NCBI RefSeq assembly: GCF_003075395.1
Contig: NZ_QDFV01000010.1
Location: 1-64,000, forward strand
Origin: Microbacterium sp. TPD7012
Lineage (GTDB): Bacteria; Actinomycetota; Actinomycetes; Actinomycetales; Microbacteriaceae
Length of the DNA stretch: 64,000 bases
Direction of reading: 5' to 3'
Below, in pieces: positions 40,330 through 48,719 of this stretch. The notes under the pieces are model-generated. The model had not been told where the DNA came from. It did no database searches and was given only the letters and a program-made list of their open reading frames with translations. Position 1 is the first letter of the stretch; each line of letters opens with the position of its first letter. A program made the translations under genes and the position numbers.

Positions 40330-43038
40330 TCACCCGGTGTTCTGCAGGCCCGCCGCGACGCCGCTGACCGAGAGCAGGAGCAGTCGCTGCTGCTCGGCAT
40401 CCGCTCCCGAGCCCTCCGCCTGCTCGGCGGCCGAGCGGAGCGCCCGGAGCGCACGGAGCTGCAGCAGCGAGAGCGCGTCGACGTAGGGGCTCCGCAGCTG
40501 GACGGCGCGCTGCAGCACGGGCTTGTTCTCGAGGAGGCCCTCGCCTCCGGTGAGACGGATCACCCACTGACGGGTGAGCGCGAGCTCGTCGAGCACGAGG
40601 GCGGCGAGGTCGTCGCGGTCCCCGAGTGCGAGGTACTGACGGGCGATCCGCTCGTCGGTCTTCGCCAGGCTCATCGCGACGTTGTCGATCATGGTGCGCA
40701 GCAGCGGCCAGTCCCGGTACGCCTCGGTGAGCAGCTCCACGTCTCCCACGGCCTCCAGCGCCGTGCCCAGGCCGAACCATCCGGCGAGGTTGATGCGCGC
40801 CTGCGTCCACGCGAAGACCCACGGGATCGCCCGGAGGTCTTCGAGCGATTCGACGGAGAGGCCGCGCCGTGCGGGCCGCGAGCCCAGGGCCAGCAGGCCG
40901 ATCTCCTCCAGCGGCGTGACGGTCGCGAACCAGGGAGCGAAGCCCTCGGCCTTGACGAGCGAGAAGAACCGCTCGCGCGAGGTCGCATCCATGATCGACG
41001 CGACTTCGGCGTAGCGGGCCGCCGCGCTGCTCGTGCGCTTCTCCTCCGAGGGGGAGGAGGCGAGCAGGGTCGCCGCGGCGACCTGGTCGATGTGCCGCAT
41101 GGCGATCGCAGGCTCGCCGTAGCGCGCGAAGATGACCTCGCCCTGCTCCGTGAGCTTGAACCGGCCGTCGACGGAGTGCGGCGGCTGCGCGAGGATCGCG
41201 GAGTTCGCGGGTCCGCCGCCGCGGCCGAGCGCGCCGCCACGACCATGGAAGAGGGTGAGCTCGATGCCCGACTCCTGCGCCCACCGGGCGATCTTCTCCT
41301 GCGCCTCGTAGAGGGCGAGGTTCGCGGCGACCGGGCCGACGTCCTTCGACGAGTCCGAGTAGCCGAGCATGACCTCGAGGCGGTTGCCGGTCTCGGCCAT
41401 GCGCGCGCGGAACTCCGGGAAGGTCACCGCCTCGGCGAGGATCTCCGGCGCGGCCTGCAGGTCGGCGAAAGTCTCGAACAACGGCACGACGTCGAGCACC
41501 GGCACATTATCGCCGAGCGCATGCCGGGCGAGGCGGTGCACGTTCGCGAGATCGGATGCGGCCTGCGTGAAAGACACCACGTAGCGGCCGGCAGCCCGGA
41601 CGCCCCGGTCACGCTGGATCTCGGCGATCACGCGGAAGAGCTCGAGGACCTCCTCGGTCTGCGCGCTGATCGCCTCGCCCGCCTCGAGCTCGGCCAGCGC
41701 CTTCGCGTGCACCTGCGAGTGCTGCCGGACCTCGAGCTCGGTGAGGTGGAAGCCGTAGGTCTCGACCTGCCAGATCAGGTGCTGCACCCCGCCGAACGCG
41801 TGGCGCCTGGCACCGGCGTCCGCGAGAGAGTTCTGCACCGTGCGCAGGTCGGCGAGCAGCTCCTCGGGACGGGCGTATCCGTGCTCGCCGTCTCCGCGAC
41901 GGGTCGCCGCGACCCGGCGCGCGAGCACGAGCAGCACCCGGCGGTGCGGCTCCTCGGGGGAGCGCGCGGCCAGTTCGGCGGCGACGTCGGGCTCGGCGGC
42001 GGCGAAGGCCTCCCAGAGCGCCGTGACGGCGGCGCTCGGCGGCGTGTCGTCCGCGGCGAGCGTGAGAGTGCGGCCGATGCGATCGAGGGCGCGCTCCAGT
42101 CCGCGGAGCACGTGGTCCGCGGCGATCTGCGATGCCTCGCGGGTGACGGATGCCGTCACGAACGGGTTCCCGTCGCGGTCGCCGCCGACCCAGGATCCGA
42201 TGCGGACGAAGGCCGGGACGACGGGTGCGCTGGAGCCGGACTCCTCGCCGCGCAGCGCGTCGTCGATGCGGCGGTACACGTGAGGCACGGTCGTGAAGAG
42301 GGTCTCGTCGAACACGCCCATGACCGTGCGCACCTCGTCGGTCGGCGATGGCTTCTGCGAACGCAGCGGCGCGGTGCGCCAGAGCGTGTCGATCTCCTCC
42401 AGCATCCGGCGACGGGCGCGGTGCTGCTCGGCGCCGCCCTCGCTCGCCGCGTCGTGCTGCGTGAGCAGCTCGGAGAGGCGGCGGATGCTGGACGACACGG
42501 CGCGGCGGCGGGCCTCGGTCGGGTGCGCCGTGAAGACGGGGTGGAAGCGCAGCCCGTCCAGGCGGCGGCGTGCCTCGTCGTCGCCGACCTCGCTCCGCAG
42601 ACGCGCGTAGGCGGTGGCGACGGTGTCGGCGGACTGGGTGCCTGAGCCTGTCGACGGGCCGGGCTGGCCGGCGCGCTCGCGCAGCACCCGCACGCGCTGA
42701 TGCTCCTCGGCGAGGTTCACCAGGTGGAAGTAGCAGGTGAAGGCGCGGGCGACCTCATCGGCGCGTGCGACGGTGAAGGACTCGGCGATCGCCGCTGCCC
42801 GCTCGAAGGCGTCGGAGTTCTCCTCCTCGTACGCCTGGATCGTCGCGAGGCGCAGACGCTCGACGTCTTCGAAGAGGTCGTCGCCGCCGGCTTCGCGCAG
42901 CACCTGACCGAGCAGGCCGCCCAGCATCCTGACGTCGGAGCGCATGGCATCCGGGATGCCCTGGCCGGCTTCGAAGCGGCCGATCACGCGGATGGCCTCG
43001 GTGTTCGTGGGCTCGGGAAAGCTCTGTGCGGGGGTCAC
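40330..43038 (-). CDS. ppc: Phosphoenolpyruvate carboxylase
   Basis: A 902-residue PEPC (family about 880-930). VFTAHPTEARRRAV contains the catalytic His, SDSSKDVGP and FHGRGGALGRGGGP the core loops, and QNTG the conserved C-terminus. It makes oxaloacetate from PEP and bicarbonate, opposing pckG. The GTG start at 43038 is fixed by a TACTCT -10 six bases upstream on the minus strand; much longer in-frame extension towards 45126 covers the next genes and is noise. Residues about 127-135 (GPSTGSGTQ) are coded by an in-frame dispersed repeat. Confidence 0.96.
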   Translation of the reverse strand: MTPAQSFPEPTNTEAIRVIGRFEAGQGIPDAMRSDVRMLGGLLGQVLREAGGDDLFEDVERLRLATIQAYEEENSDAFERAAAIAESFTVARADEVARAFTCYFHLVNLAEEHQRVRVLRERAGQPGPSTGSGTQSADTVATAYARLRSEVGDDEARRRLDGLRFHPVFTAHPTEARRRAVSSSIRRLSELLTQHDAASEGGAEQHRARRRMLEEIDTLWRTAPLRSQKPSPTDEVRTVMGVFDETLFTTVPHVYRRIDDALRGEESGSSAPVVPAFVRIGSWVGGDRDGNPFVTASVTREASQIAADHVLRGLERALDRIGRTLTLAADDTPPSAAVTALWEAFAAAEPDVAAELAARSPEEPHRRVLLVLARRVAATRRGDGEHGYARPEELLADLRTVQNSLADAGARRHAFGGVQHLIWQVETYGFHLTELEVRQHSQVHAKALAELEAGEAISAQTEEVLELFRVIAEIQRDRGVRAAGRYVVSFTQAASDLANVHRLARHALGDNVPVLDVVPLFETFADLQAAPEILAEAVTFPEFRARMAETGNRLEVMLGYSDSSKDVGPVAANLALYEAQEKIARWAQESGIELTLFHGRGGALGRGGGPANSAILAQPPHSVDGRFKLTEQGEVIFARYGEPAIAMRHIDQVAAATLLASSPSEEKRTSSAAARYAEVASIMDATSRERFFSLVKAEGFAPWFATVTPLEEIGLLALGSRPARRGLSVESLEDLRAIPWVFAWTQARINLAGWFGLGTALEAVGDVELLTEAYRDWPLLRTMIDNVAMSLAKTDERIARQYLALGDRDDLAALVLDELALTRQWVIRLTGGEGLLENKPVLQRAVQLRSPYVDALSLLQLRALRALRSAAEQAEGSGADAEQQRLLLLSVSGVAAGLQNTG
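42636..42658. repeat. Copy of the dispersed repeat inside ppc
   Basis: GGGTGCCTGAGCCTG then TCGACGGG, with two substitutions from the main consensus. On the coding (minus) strand it is in frame as GPSTGSGTQ. Confidence 0.85.
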
Positions 43039-43044
43039 CCTTCG

Positions 43045-43050
43045 AGAGTA
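43045..43050 (-). promoter_or_regulatory. Leaderless-type -10 of ppc
   Basis: Minus strand TACTCT, six bases (CGAAGG), then GTG at 43038. Confidence 0.6.
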
Positions 43051-43110
43051 TCCCCGTCGGTCGGGGTGTCTTGAACGCATGACGCCCGAGGACGCTCTCA
43101 CCCCGCGACC

Positions 43111-43116
43111 TACGAT
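43111..43116 (+). promoter_or_regulatory. -10 of nhaA
   Basis: TACGAT, seven bases (GGAGGGG), then ATG at 43124. GGAGGGG may also serve as a ribosome site, but the distance suggests a leaderless transcript. Confidence 0.5.
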
Positions 43117-43123
43117 GGAGGGG

Positions 43124-44290
43124 ATGCGCATCTCAGCGAACCCTCTCCGCGGCCAGCAGTTCCCCGCCGTCCTCCTGCTCGTCGCGGCCGGGCTCGGCCT
43201 TCTTCTGGCGAACCTCCCGTCACACGATGCGCTCGCCGCCGTCCTCGACTTCCACATCGCCGTGCCCGGTACGGGGCTCGACCTGTCGGTCGCGCACTGG
43301 GTGTCCGACGGGCTGCTCGCCGTCTTCTTCCTCGTCGTGGCGATCGAGCTGCGGCACGAGCTGACCCACGGCGAGCTGGATTCCCCGCGCAAGGCGGTGC
43401 AGCCCGCGATCGCCGCCGCCGGCGGCGTGCTCGTGCCGATCGCGGTGTACCTGCTGATCGCCGGCAGCGGCGACACGGCGACGGGGTGGCCCATCCCGAC
43501 CGCCACCGACATCGCCTTCGCCCTCGGCGTCCTGGCGATGTTCGGTCGCGGCCTGCCGTCGAGCGTGCGCGTCTTCCTGCTCGCGCTCGCGATCCTCGAC
43601 GACATCATCGGCATCATCTTCATCGCGGTCCTGTTCGCCCACGACGTGCAGTGGCTGCTGCTCGGGCTCGCGGTCGTCGGCGTCGCGGCGTTCTGGGTGC
43701 TCAGCCGCCTGCTCCACGAACACGGACATGCGCTGATCGCGGTGGCCATGGTCATCGTCGGGGTCGTGACCTGGGGGCTGGTCGCGTCCTCCGGCATCCA
43801 CGCCACGATCGCCGGCGTGATGCTCGGACTGGTCATGTCGCCCGTGCCCGCCGGACGCACACGGCACGCGCTCGAGCCGACCGTGAACGGTGTGATCCTG
43901 CCGGTGTTCGCGTTCGTCGCGGCCTTCGTGGTGATTCCCGCCCTCTCGCCCGCGCAGCTGTCGCCGGCTTTCTGGGCCATCGTCGTCGCGCTCCCTGTGG
44001 GCAAGATCCTCGGCATCGCGCTGTTCGGATGGATCGCGATGCGTATCCGGCCGAAGGGCGCGCCGCCGGCCCTGCCGTTCGGGGACATCCTGGCGGCGGG
44101 TGCTCTGGGCGGCATCGGCTTCACGGTCTCGCTGCTGCTCGCCAACCTGGCGTTCGCCGACGACGGCGGCATCCGCGACCAGGCGATCCTCGGCGTGCTC
44201 GTCGGCTCGCTGATCGCCCTCGTGCTCTCGGGCATCATCGTGTCGCTGCGGGCGCGCTGGTACCGTCGGGTCGCGGCCGCGTCGTCGTGA
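43124..44290 (+). CDS. nhaA: Na+/H+ antiporter NhaA
   Basis: A 388-residue inner-membrane antiporter of about 12 helices. PIPTATDIAFALGVLAMFG and LALAILDDIIGIIFIAVLF contain the paired Asp residues of the ion-binding site, and IHATIAGVMLGL the discontinuous helix. It exchanges sodium for protons to keep internal pH and salt balance. The ATG at 43124 is chosen over in-frame ATGs further upstream (from 42944) because those run through the ppc promoter. It is followed by mazG 45 bp later. Confidence 0.95.
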   Translation: MRISANPLRGQQFPAVLLLVAAGLGLLLANLPSHDALAAVLDFHIAVPGTGLDLSVAHWVSDGLLAVFFLVVAIELRHELTHGELDSPRKAVQPAIAAAGGVLVPIAVYLLIAGSGDTATGWPIPTATDIAFALGVLAMFGRGLPSSVRVFLLALAILDDIIGIIFIAVLFAHDVQWLLLGLAVVGVAAFWVLSRLLHEHGHALIAVAMVIVGVVTWGLVASSGIHATIAGVMLGLVMSPVPAGRTRHALEPTVNGVILPVFAFVAAFVVIPALSPAQLSPAFWAIVVALPVGKILGIALFGWIAMRIRPKGAPPALPFGDILAAGALGGIGFTVSLLLANLAFADDGGIRDQAILGVLVGSLIALVLSGIIVSLRARWYRRVAAASS

Positions 44291-44334
44291 GCGACACCGG
44301 CCGGAGCGCATCCGAAGGCATCGAAGGAGGAAGC

Positions 44335-44997
44335 GTGAGCACTGGCCCCGAACCCCGCGCGAACGTGGACGACCCGCTGCGCGCCGCGGCCGAGACCATG
44401 CGCCAGGTGCGCGAGCGCTGCGTGTGGTCGCAGCGCATCACCCACCGCGACCTGGTCCCGTACCTGATCGAGGAGTCGCACGAGGTCATCGACGCGGTCG
44501 AGAACGGCACTCGCGCCGATCTGCGCGAGGAACTCGGCGACCTGCTCTGGCAGGTGCTGTTCCACGCGGCGATCGCCGCGCAGGATCCGGACGACCCCTT
44601 CGACATCGACGACGTGGCGGAGACGCTGACCGAGAAGATGGTGCGCCGGCATCCGCACGTCTTCGCCGGTGAGGTGGCCACGACGCCGGAAGAGGTGCTC
44701 GTGCACTGGAATGCGGCGAAGGCCGCGGAGAAGCGCACCAGGACGAGCGTGCTCGACGGCGTGCCCCGGGGGATGCCGGCGCTCGCGCTCGCGCAGAAGC
44801 TCGTCGGGCGGGCCGCCGGGGCGGGGATCGTGCCACGGGCCGATGCCGCCGCTCCGGCATCCGAGGCCGAGCTCGGAGACGCGCTCCTCGCGCTGGTGGC
44901 GACCGCGCGTGCCGAGGGATGGGATGCCGAGCGCGCCCTGCGCGAGCGGCTGCGGACGCTCGAGGACGAGGTGCGCACGGCCGAGGCGCGCGCCTGA
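44335..44997 (+). CDS. mazG: MazG nucleoside triphosphate pyrophosphohydrolase
   Basis: A 220-residue all-alpha NTP pyrophosphohydrolase with one clear MazG domain (about 15-110): the metal-binding EESHEVIDAVE and EELGDLLWQVLFHA motifs, then KMVRRHPHVF typical of the family. The second half is reduced relative to two-domain E. coli MazG. It removes abnormal NTPs. The GTG at 44335 has GGAGG 5-9 nt upstream; the earlier GTG at 44287 overlaps nhaA and has no such site. It lies between nhaA and hisS on the same strand. Confidence 0.92.
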   Translation: MSTGPEPRANVDDPLRAAAETMRQVRERCVWSQRITHRDLVPYLIEESHEVIDAVENGTRADLREELGDLLWQVLFHAAIAAQDPDDPFDIDDVAETLTEKMVRRHPHVFAGEVATTPEEVLVHWNAAKAAEKRTRTSVLDGVPRGMPALALAQKLVGRAAGAGIVPRADAAAPASEAELGDALLALVATARAEGWDAERALRERLRTLEDEVRTAEARA

Positions 44998-45043
44998 GAC
45001 CGACCGGGCGCGGTCGCGGCGACGGACCTGGGAAGATGGGACC

Positions 45044-46366
45044 GTGGCTACTGTGAACCCGCCGCGCGGCATGCGCGACATCCTCCCCGCCGACAAGGCG
45101 CGCCGTGAGCGCGTGCTCTCCGTCATCCGCGACCGCTACCTCGCGCATGGATTCGACGAGATCGAGACGCCGGTCGTCGAGGACTACGACCGCCTGCACG
45201 CCGGCATCGGCGGCGACAACGAGAAGCTGTCGTTCAACATCCTGCGGCGGGGTCTCGACGTCGAAGCCATCCGCGCGGCGGCGGAGGATCCGGCCGAGCT
45301 GTCCGATCTCGGGCTGCGCTACGACCTCACCGTGCCGCTCGCCCGGTTCTACGCGAGCAACCGCGGACAGCTGCCCGGGGTGTTCCGCTCGATCCAGATC
45401 GGACCCGTCTGGCGAGCCGAGCGTCCGCAGAAGGGCCGCTACCGCCAGTTCGTGCAGTGCGACATCGACATCATCGGCGATGACTCCTCGCGCGCCGAGG
45501 CCGAGCTCATGGTCGCCTCGCTCGACGCCGTCGACGCCCTCGGACTCGAGGGCGCCACGGTACGGATCAACGACCGGCGCGTGCTGGACTGGATGCTCGA
45601 CAGCTTCGGCTTCACGGCCGACGAGCGGCCGGGTGTGCTGATCACGATCGACAAGCTCGACAAGATCGGTCCGGAGGGCGTCGGGGCCGAGCTCCGCGAG
45701 CGAGCACTCCGCCAGGGGAGCAGCACGGAACCCGTCGACGCGTTCGAGGAGTTCCTGCGGCGTCCGCAGACCATGGAGTACAACCCCTACGGTGAGCGGC
45801 AGATCCGCAAGGCGCTGCCCGACGGTGCACCGGACGAGATCGTCGCGCACCTGGTCGGCATCGGCGACGCCGTGGCTGCCGGGCGTGCTTCGACAGGCCC
45901 TTCGACGGGCTCAGGGACCCAGGTGTCAGAGATCCCGCTCGTCTTCGACCCGTTCCTCGTGCGGGGGATGGGCTACTACACGGGCACGATCTTCGAGCTC
46001 GCGCACCCCTCGGTCGGATATTCGCTCGGCGGCGGCGGACGCTATGACGGCATGATCGGCCGCTTCCTCGGCCAGCAGGTTCCCGCCGTCGGGTTCTCGC
46101 TCGGGTTCGAACGCCTGGTCGACCTCGTGACGGCGGAACCGGATGCCGCGGCGGAAGCCGTCGTGCTCATCCACGACGCCGACGTTCCCGTCGGCGAGCT
46201 CGTCGCGCACAAGGCCCGTCTCATCGCGGGCGGTGCACGGGTTCGTCTCGAGCGTCGCACCAAGAACCTCAGGGCGCTGCTCGAGCGCTCGGCCGCCGAC
46301 GGCTACACCGCGTTCGCGACGGTGTCGGCGGGCAGCGGCGAGCTGGAGCTCAAGCCCCTGTCCTGA
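45044..46366 (+). CDS. hisS: Histidyl-tRNA synthetase
   Basis: A 440-residue class II synthetase. Motif 1 contains PRGMRDILP and IETPVVEDYDRL, motif 2 FRSIQIGPVWRAERPQKGRY then RQF, the histidine A-type segment VRGMGYYTGTIFE, and motif 3 GFSLGFERL. The C-terminal anticodon domain follows. It charges tRNA-His. Residues about 282-294 (STGPSTGSGTQ) come from an in-frame dispersed repeat and a half copy, between the insertion domain and motif-2-adjacent core, an unusual place for a low-complexity insert in an essential enzyme. It starts with GTG at 45044. Confidence 0.95.
   Translation: MATVNPPRGMRDILPADKARRERVLSVIRDRYLAHGFDEIETPVVEDYDRLHAGIGGDNEKLSFNILRRGLDVEAIRAAAEDPAELSDLGLRYDLTVPLARFYASNRGQLPGVFRSIQIGPVWRAERPQKGRYRQFVQCDIDIIGDDSSRAEAELMVASLDAVDALGLEGATVRINDRRVLDWMLDSFGFTADERPGVLITIDKLDKIGPEGVGAELRERALRQGSSTEPVDAFEEFLRRPQTMEYNPYGERQIRKALPDGAPDEIVAHLVGIGDAVAAGRASTGPSTGSGTQVSEIPLVFDPFLVRGMGYYTGTIFELAHPSVGYSLGGGGRYDGMIGRFLGQQVPAVGFSLGFERLVDLVTAEPDAAAEAVVLIHDADVPVGELVAHKARLIAGGARVRLERRTKNLRALLERSAADGYTAFATVSAGSGELELKPLS
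45888..45920. repeat. Copy and half copy of the dispersed repeat inside hisS
   Basis: CTTCGACAGG (45888-45897) is directly followed by a full copy, CCCTTCGACGGGCTCAGGGA then CCC (45898-45920). It is read in frame as GPSTGSGTQ. Confidence 0.88.
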
Positions 46367-46403
46367 GCCGCTGACCCGACCCGACTGTCCGGAGAAGGCA
46401 CGG

Positions 46404-47273
46404 ATGTCGGGCGGAGTTCATTCCGCGTTCACGACCGTCGTGTCGAATCGTGGCGTGAGCCGTATCCGCGTCCTGGTGCTCCGGGGTCTTGTCGCCGGCC
46501 TCGCGGTCGCGGCCGTCCTCGTCGGCATCCGTCTCGTCCTCACCCGGCAGGCGGCGCTCGCCAGGGAGCGGATCGGGAAGCCGCTGGGCGAGGAGTCGCT
46601 GGATGCCGATCGCGTCTGGCGCCGGTCGCTCGACGGCGACCCGATCGACCTGCTGATCCTCGGCGACTCGATCGCGGCCGGGCTCGGCGCGGAACGGCGC
46701 AAGGAGACGCTCGGCGGGCGGCTCGCGAAGGGACTGGCACGACGGATGCGCCGTCCCGTGCGCCTGCACACCGCGGCGGTCGTGGGCTCGGAGTCCCCGG
46801 ATCTTCCGGCGCAGCTCGACGGGCTGTCCGCCGACTACCGTCCGCGCGTCGCCGTGATCGTCGTGGGCGGGAACGACGTCACGCATCGCCTTCCGCCTTC
46901 GCTCTCGGCCCAGCACCTGCACGAGTCGATCCGACGGCTGCGCGAGGCGGGTGCCGAGATCGTCGTCGGCACGTGTCCCGACCTCGGCGCGCTGCGCCCG
47001 GTGCCGCAGCCGCTCCGGCGCCTGGCCTCCAGCATGTCGCGCCGCCTCGCCGACATCCAGGCGGAGACGGCGCGGCACGCGGGCGCCGAACCCGTCGACC
47101 TGCGTCGCGCGGTCGGGCCGATGTTCTTCGACGAGCCGGAGGCGATGTTCAGCCTCGACCGCTTCCACCCGAGCGCTCTAGGCTACCGGCGCACGGCGGA
47201 GGCGCTGCTCCCTGCCGTGTGCCGCGCTGCCGAGGTCGCCGTCAGCTCGCGGCGTCCGTCGGCGCCGAGGTGA
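46404..47273 (+). CDS. SGNH/GDSL hydrolase family protein with N-terminal membrane anchor
   Basis: A 289-residue protein with a membrane segment near residues 26-46 and an SGNH-hydrolase domain outside or at the membrane. Block I LILGDSIAAG, block III VVGGNDVT and block V DRFHPSALGY give the Ser, Gly/Asn and Asp-His of the family. It is likely an esterase/acetyl-hydrolase acting on cell-envelope lipids or glycans, but the substrate is unknown. The ATG at 46404 follows GGAGAAGG; GTG at 46455 is an alternative close to the membrane segment. Its last 32 bp overlap the convergent VOC gene. Confidence 0.85.
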   Translation: MSGGVHSAFTTVVSNRGVSRIRVLVLRGLVAGLAVAAVLVGIRLVLTRQAALARERIGKPLGEESLDADRVWRRSLDGDPIDLLILGDSIAAGLGAERRKETLGGRLAKGLARRMRRPVRLHTAAVVGSESPDLPAQLDGLSADYRPRVAVIVVGGNDVTHRLPPSLSAQHLHESIRRLREAGAEIVVGTCPDLGALRPVPQPLRRLASSMSRRLADIQAETARHAGAEPVDLRRAVGPMFFDEPEAMFSLDRFHPSALGYRRTAEALLPAVCRAAEVAVSSRRPSAPR

Positions 47274-47769
47274 ACGACTCGGCCCATTCGGCCACGCGCC
47301 GGCTGCTCTCCTCGTCGGAGATGTCCTCGACCCGGGTCATCACCGACCAGCGCACGCCGAACGGATCGCGGATGCTGGCGAAACGGTCGCCCGACACGAA
47401 CGGCGCGGGAGCTTCGCGCACGGTCGCTCCCGCGGCGACGGCCTTCTCGACCACCGCGTCGACGTCGGGCACGTACAGGCCCATCGAATAGCAGTCGTCG
47501 TCGCCCTCGGGCGAGGGGACGAGGTGGTAGTCGGGGCTCGGCTCGCCGAGCTGGAGGAGCCCGAGCCCGAAGTCGAGGTCGGCGTGGGCGACGACGCCGC
47601 CGAACTCGGTCACGTCGACGACGCGCGCGCCGAAGACGTCCCGGTAGAACTCGATCGCCTGCTTCGCTCCCGGGATCGCGAGGAAGGGCGTGAGCGACGT
47701 CGCGCTGTTCGGTCGTCCGTCTGTCGTGTAGGTGCCGTTCGCGCCGGTGGTGGGGGTCTCATCAGTCAT
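47242..47769 (-). CDS. VOC family protein (PhnB-like, 175 aa)
   Basis: A 175-residue VOC-fold protein resembling the PhnB/glyoxalase-like group. LTPFLAIPGAKQAIEFYRDV is the first beta-alpha unit, AHADLDFGLGLLQLGE the metal-ligand strand, and FASIRDPFGVRWSVMTRVED the end strand. No function can be set beyond the fold. ATG 47769 is placed by a leaderless-type -10 (TACCGT, six bases). It overlaps the SGNH gene tail-to-tail by 32 bp and is divergent from an araC-type gene. Confidence 0.85.
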   Translation of the reverse strand: MTDETPTTGANGTYTTDGRPNSATSLTPFLAIPGAKQAIEFYRDVFGARVVDVTEFGGVVAHADLDFGLGLLQLGEPSPDYHLVPSPEGDDDCYSMGLYVPDVDAVVEKAVAAGATVREAPAPFVSGDRFASIRDPFGVRWSVMTRVEDISDEESSRRVAEWAESFTSAPTDAAS

Positions 47770-47775
47770 GTCCTC

Positions 47776-47781
47776 ACGGTA
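47776..47781 (-). promoter_or_regulatory. Leaderless-type -10 of the second VOC gene
   Basis: Minus strand TACCGT, six bases (GAGGAC), then ATG at 47769. Confidence 0.55.
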
Positions 47782-47852
47782 CGAGGGGCAGGATGCCGGC
47801 GGCTTGAAGATCTGCGCCAACCTCGGTCCTCCGCGGTGTCGGGGCCGGACCC

Positions 47853-47858
47853 TACGCT
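47853..47858 (+). promoter_or_regulatory. Leaderless-type -10 of the araC-type gene
   Basis: TACGCT, six bases (GGGCCC), then ATG at 47865. The same -10 hexamer and spacing occurs before the DUF501 gene. Confidence 0.6.
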
Positions 47859-47864
47859 GGGCCC

Positions 47865-48719
47865 ATGGTGAATCCGACCCGCGGCATCCTGTACCCGGCG
47901 CGCCTGCCGGAGTTCCATCGGCTGCCGGCACCGGCCGATGCGGCAGACCTCGTCGCGTGGTTCTGGATCCCCGAGTGGGACATCGCCCCGGGGCGCTCGT
48001 CCCGGCAGGAGGTCGTCTCGTATCCCGCGCTCAACCTCGTGGTCGAGCCGGAGGGGGTCTCGCTGTCGGGCGCGACGACCCGCGTGTCGCACCGCGACCT
48101 GCGCGGACGCGGCTGGGCCGTGGGGGCTCTGCTGCGCCCCGCCGCGGTGCCCGCTCTCGTCGAGGAGCCGGCTGCGCTCATCGACACCGAGGCACGGGTC
48201 GACGCGCCGGGACTGCTCGATGCCGTGACCGCGGCCATGGAGTCGGGCGAGGGGCACAGGGAGCGCGCGGTCGCGTCGTTCTCGCGGTGGCTCGGCGAGC
48301 GGATCGGCCGACCCGGCGAGGCCGCACGTCAGGCGAACGCCCTGTCCGACGCACTGATGGGGGAGGACGCCGCGCTCACGCCCGAGGAGGCGGCCATGCG
48401 ACTGGCGGTGTCGGTGCGCACGCTGCAGCGGATGACGCACCGGCACGTGGGTCTGTCGCCCGCCGCGATGATCCGTCGGCGGCGTCTGCAGGAGGCGGCC
48501 CAGCTGGTCCGCGACGAGCCGGCGACCGATCTCGCGAGGATCGCCGCCGAACTCGGGTACGCCGATCACGCGCACCTGACGCGGGACTTCCAGTCCGTGC
48601 TCGGGATCGCTCCGCGGATGTACCGCTCCGCGTCCGCCGTCGACTCAGCGGCGGGCGAGGCGCAGGCGCAGCATCCGGTACCCGACGCCGCAGACGACGA
48701 CCGCCGTCCCGACGAGTGA
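47865..48719 (+). CDS. AraC family transcriptional regulator
   Basis: A 284-residue AraC-type regulator. An N-terminal cupin-like domain of the DUF6597 type (residues about 10-110) is followed by a C-terminal double HTH (LTPEEAAMRLAVSVRTLQRM, and DLARIAAELGYADHAHLTRD then FQSVLGIAPRMYR), ending about residue 255. The last ~28 residues are disordered and encoded where the gene overlaps the opposite-strand APC permease by 75 bp. It is divergent from the second VOC gene, 95 bp apart, and may control it; no ligand is evident. Confidence 0.88.
   Translation: MVNPTRGILYPARLPEFHRLPAPADAADLVAWFWIPEWDIAPGRSSRQEVVSYPALNLVVEPEGVSLSGATTRVSHRDLRGRGWAVGALLRPAAVPALVEEPAALIDTEARVDAPGLLDAVTAAMESGEGHRERAVASFSRWLGERIGRPGEAARQANALSDALMGEDAALTPEEAAMRLAVSVRTLQRMTHRHVGLSPAAMIRRRRLQEAAQLVRDEPATDLARIAAELGYADHAHLTRDFQSVLGIAPRMYRSASAVDSAAGEAQAQHPVPDAADDDRRPDE

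Noticed and set aside
43039-45126. In-frame upstream extension of ppc across nhaA and mazG
   Set aside because: The extra ~700 codons lie antisense to well-supported genes; the PEPC family begins at about the GTG at 43038, which has its own -10.
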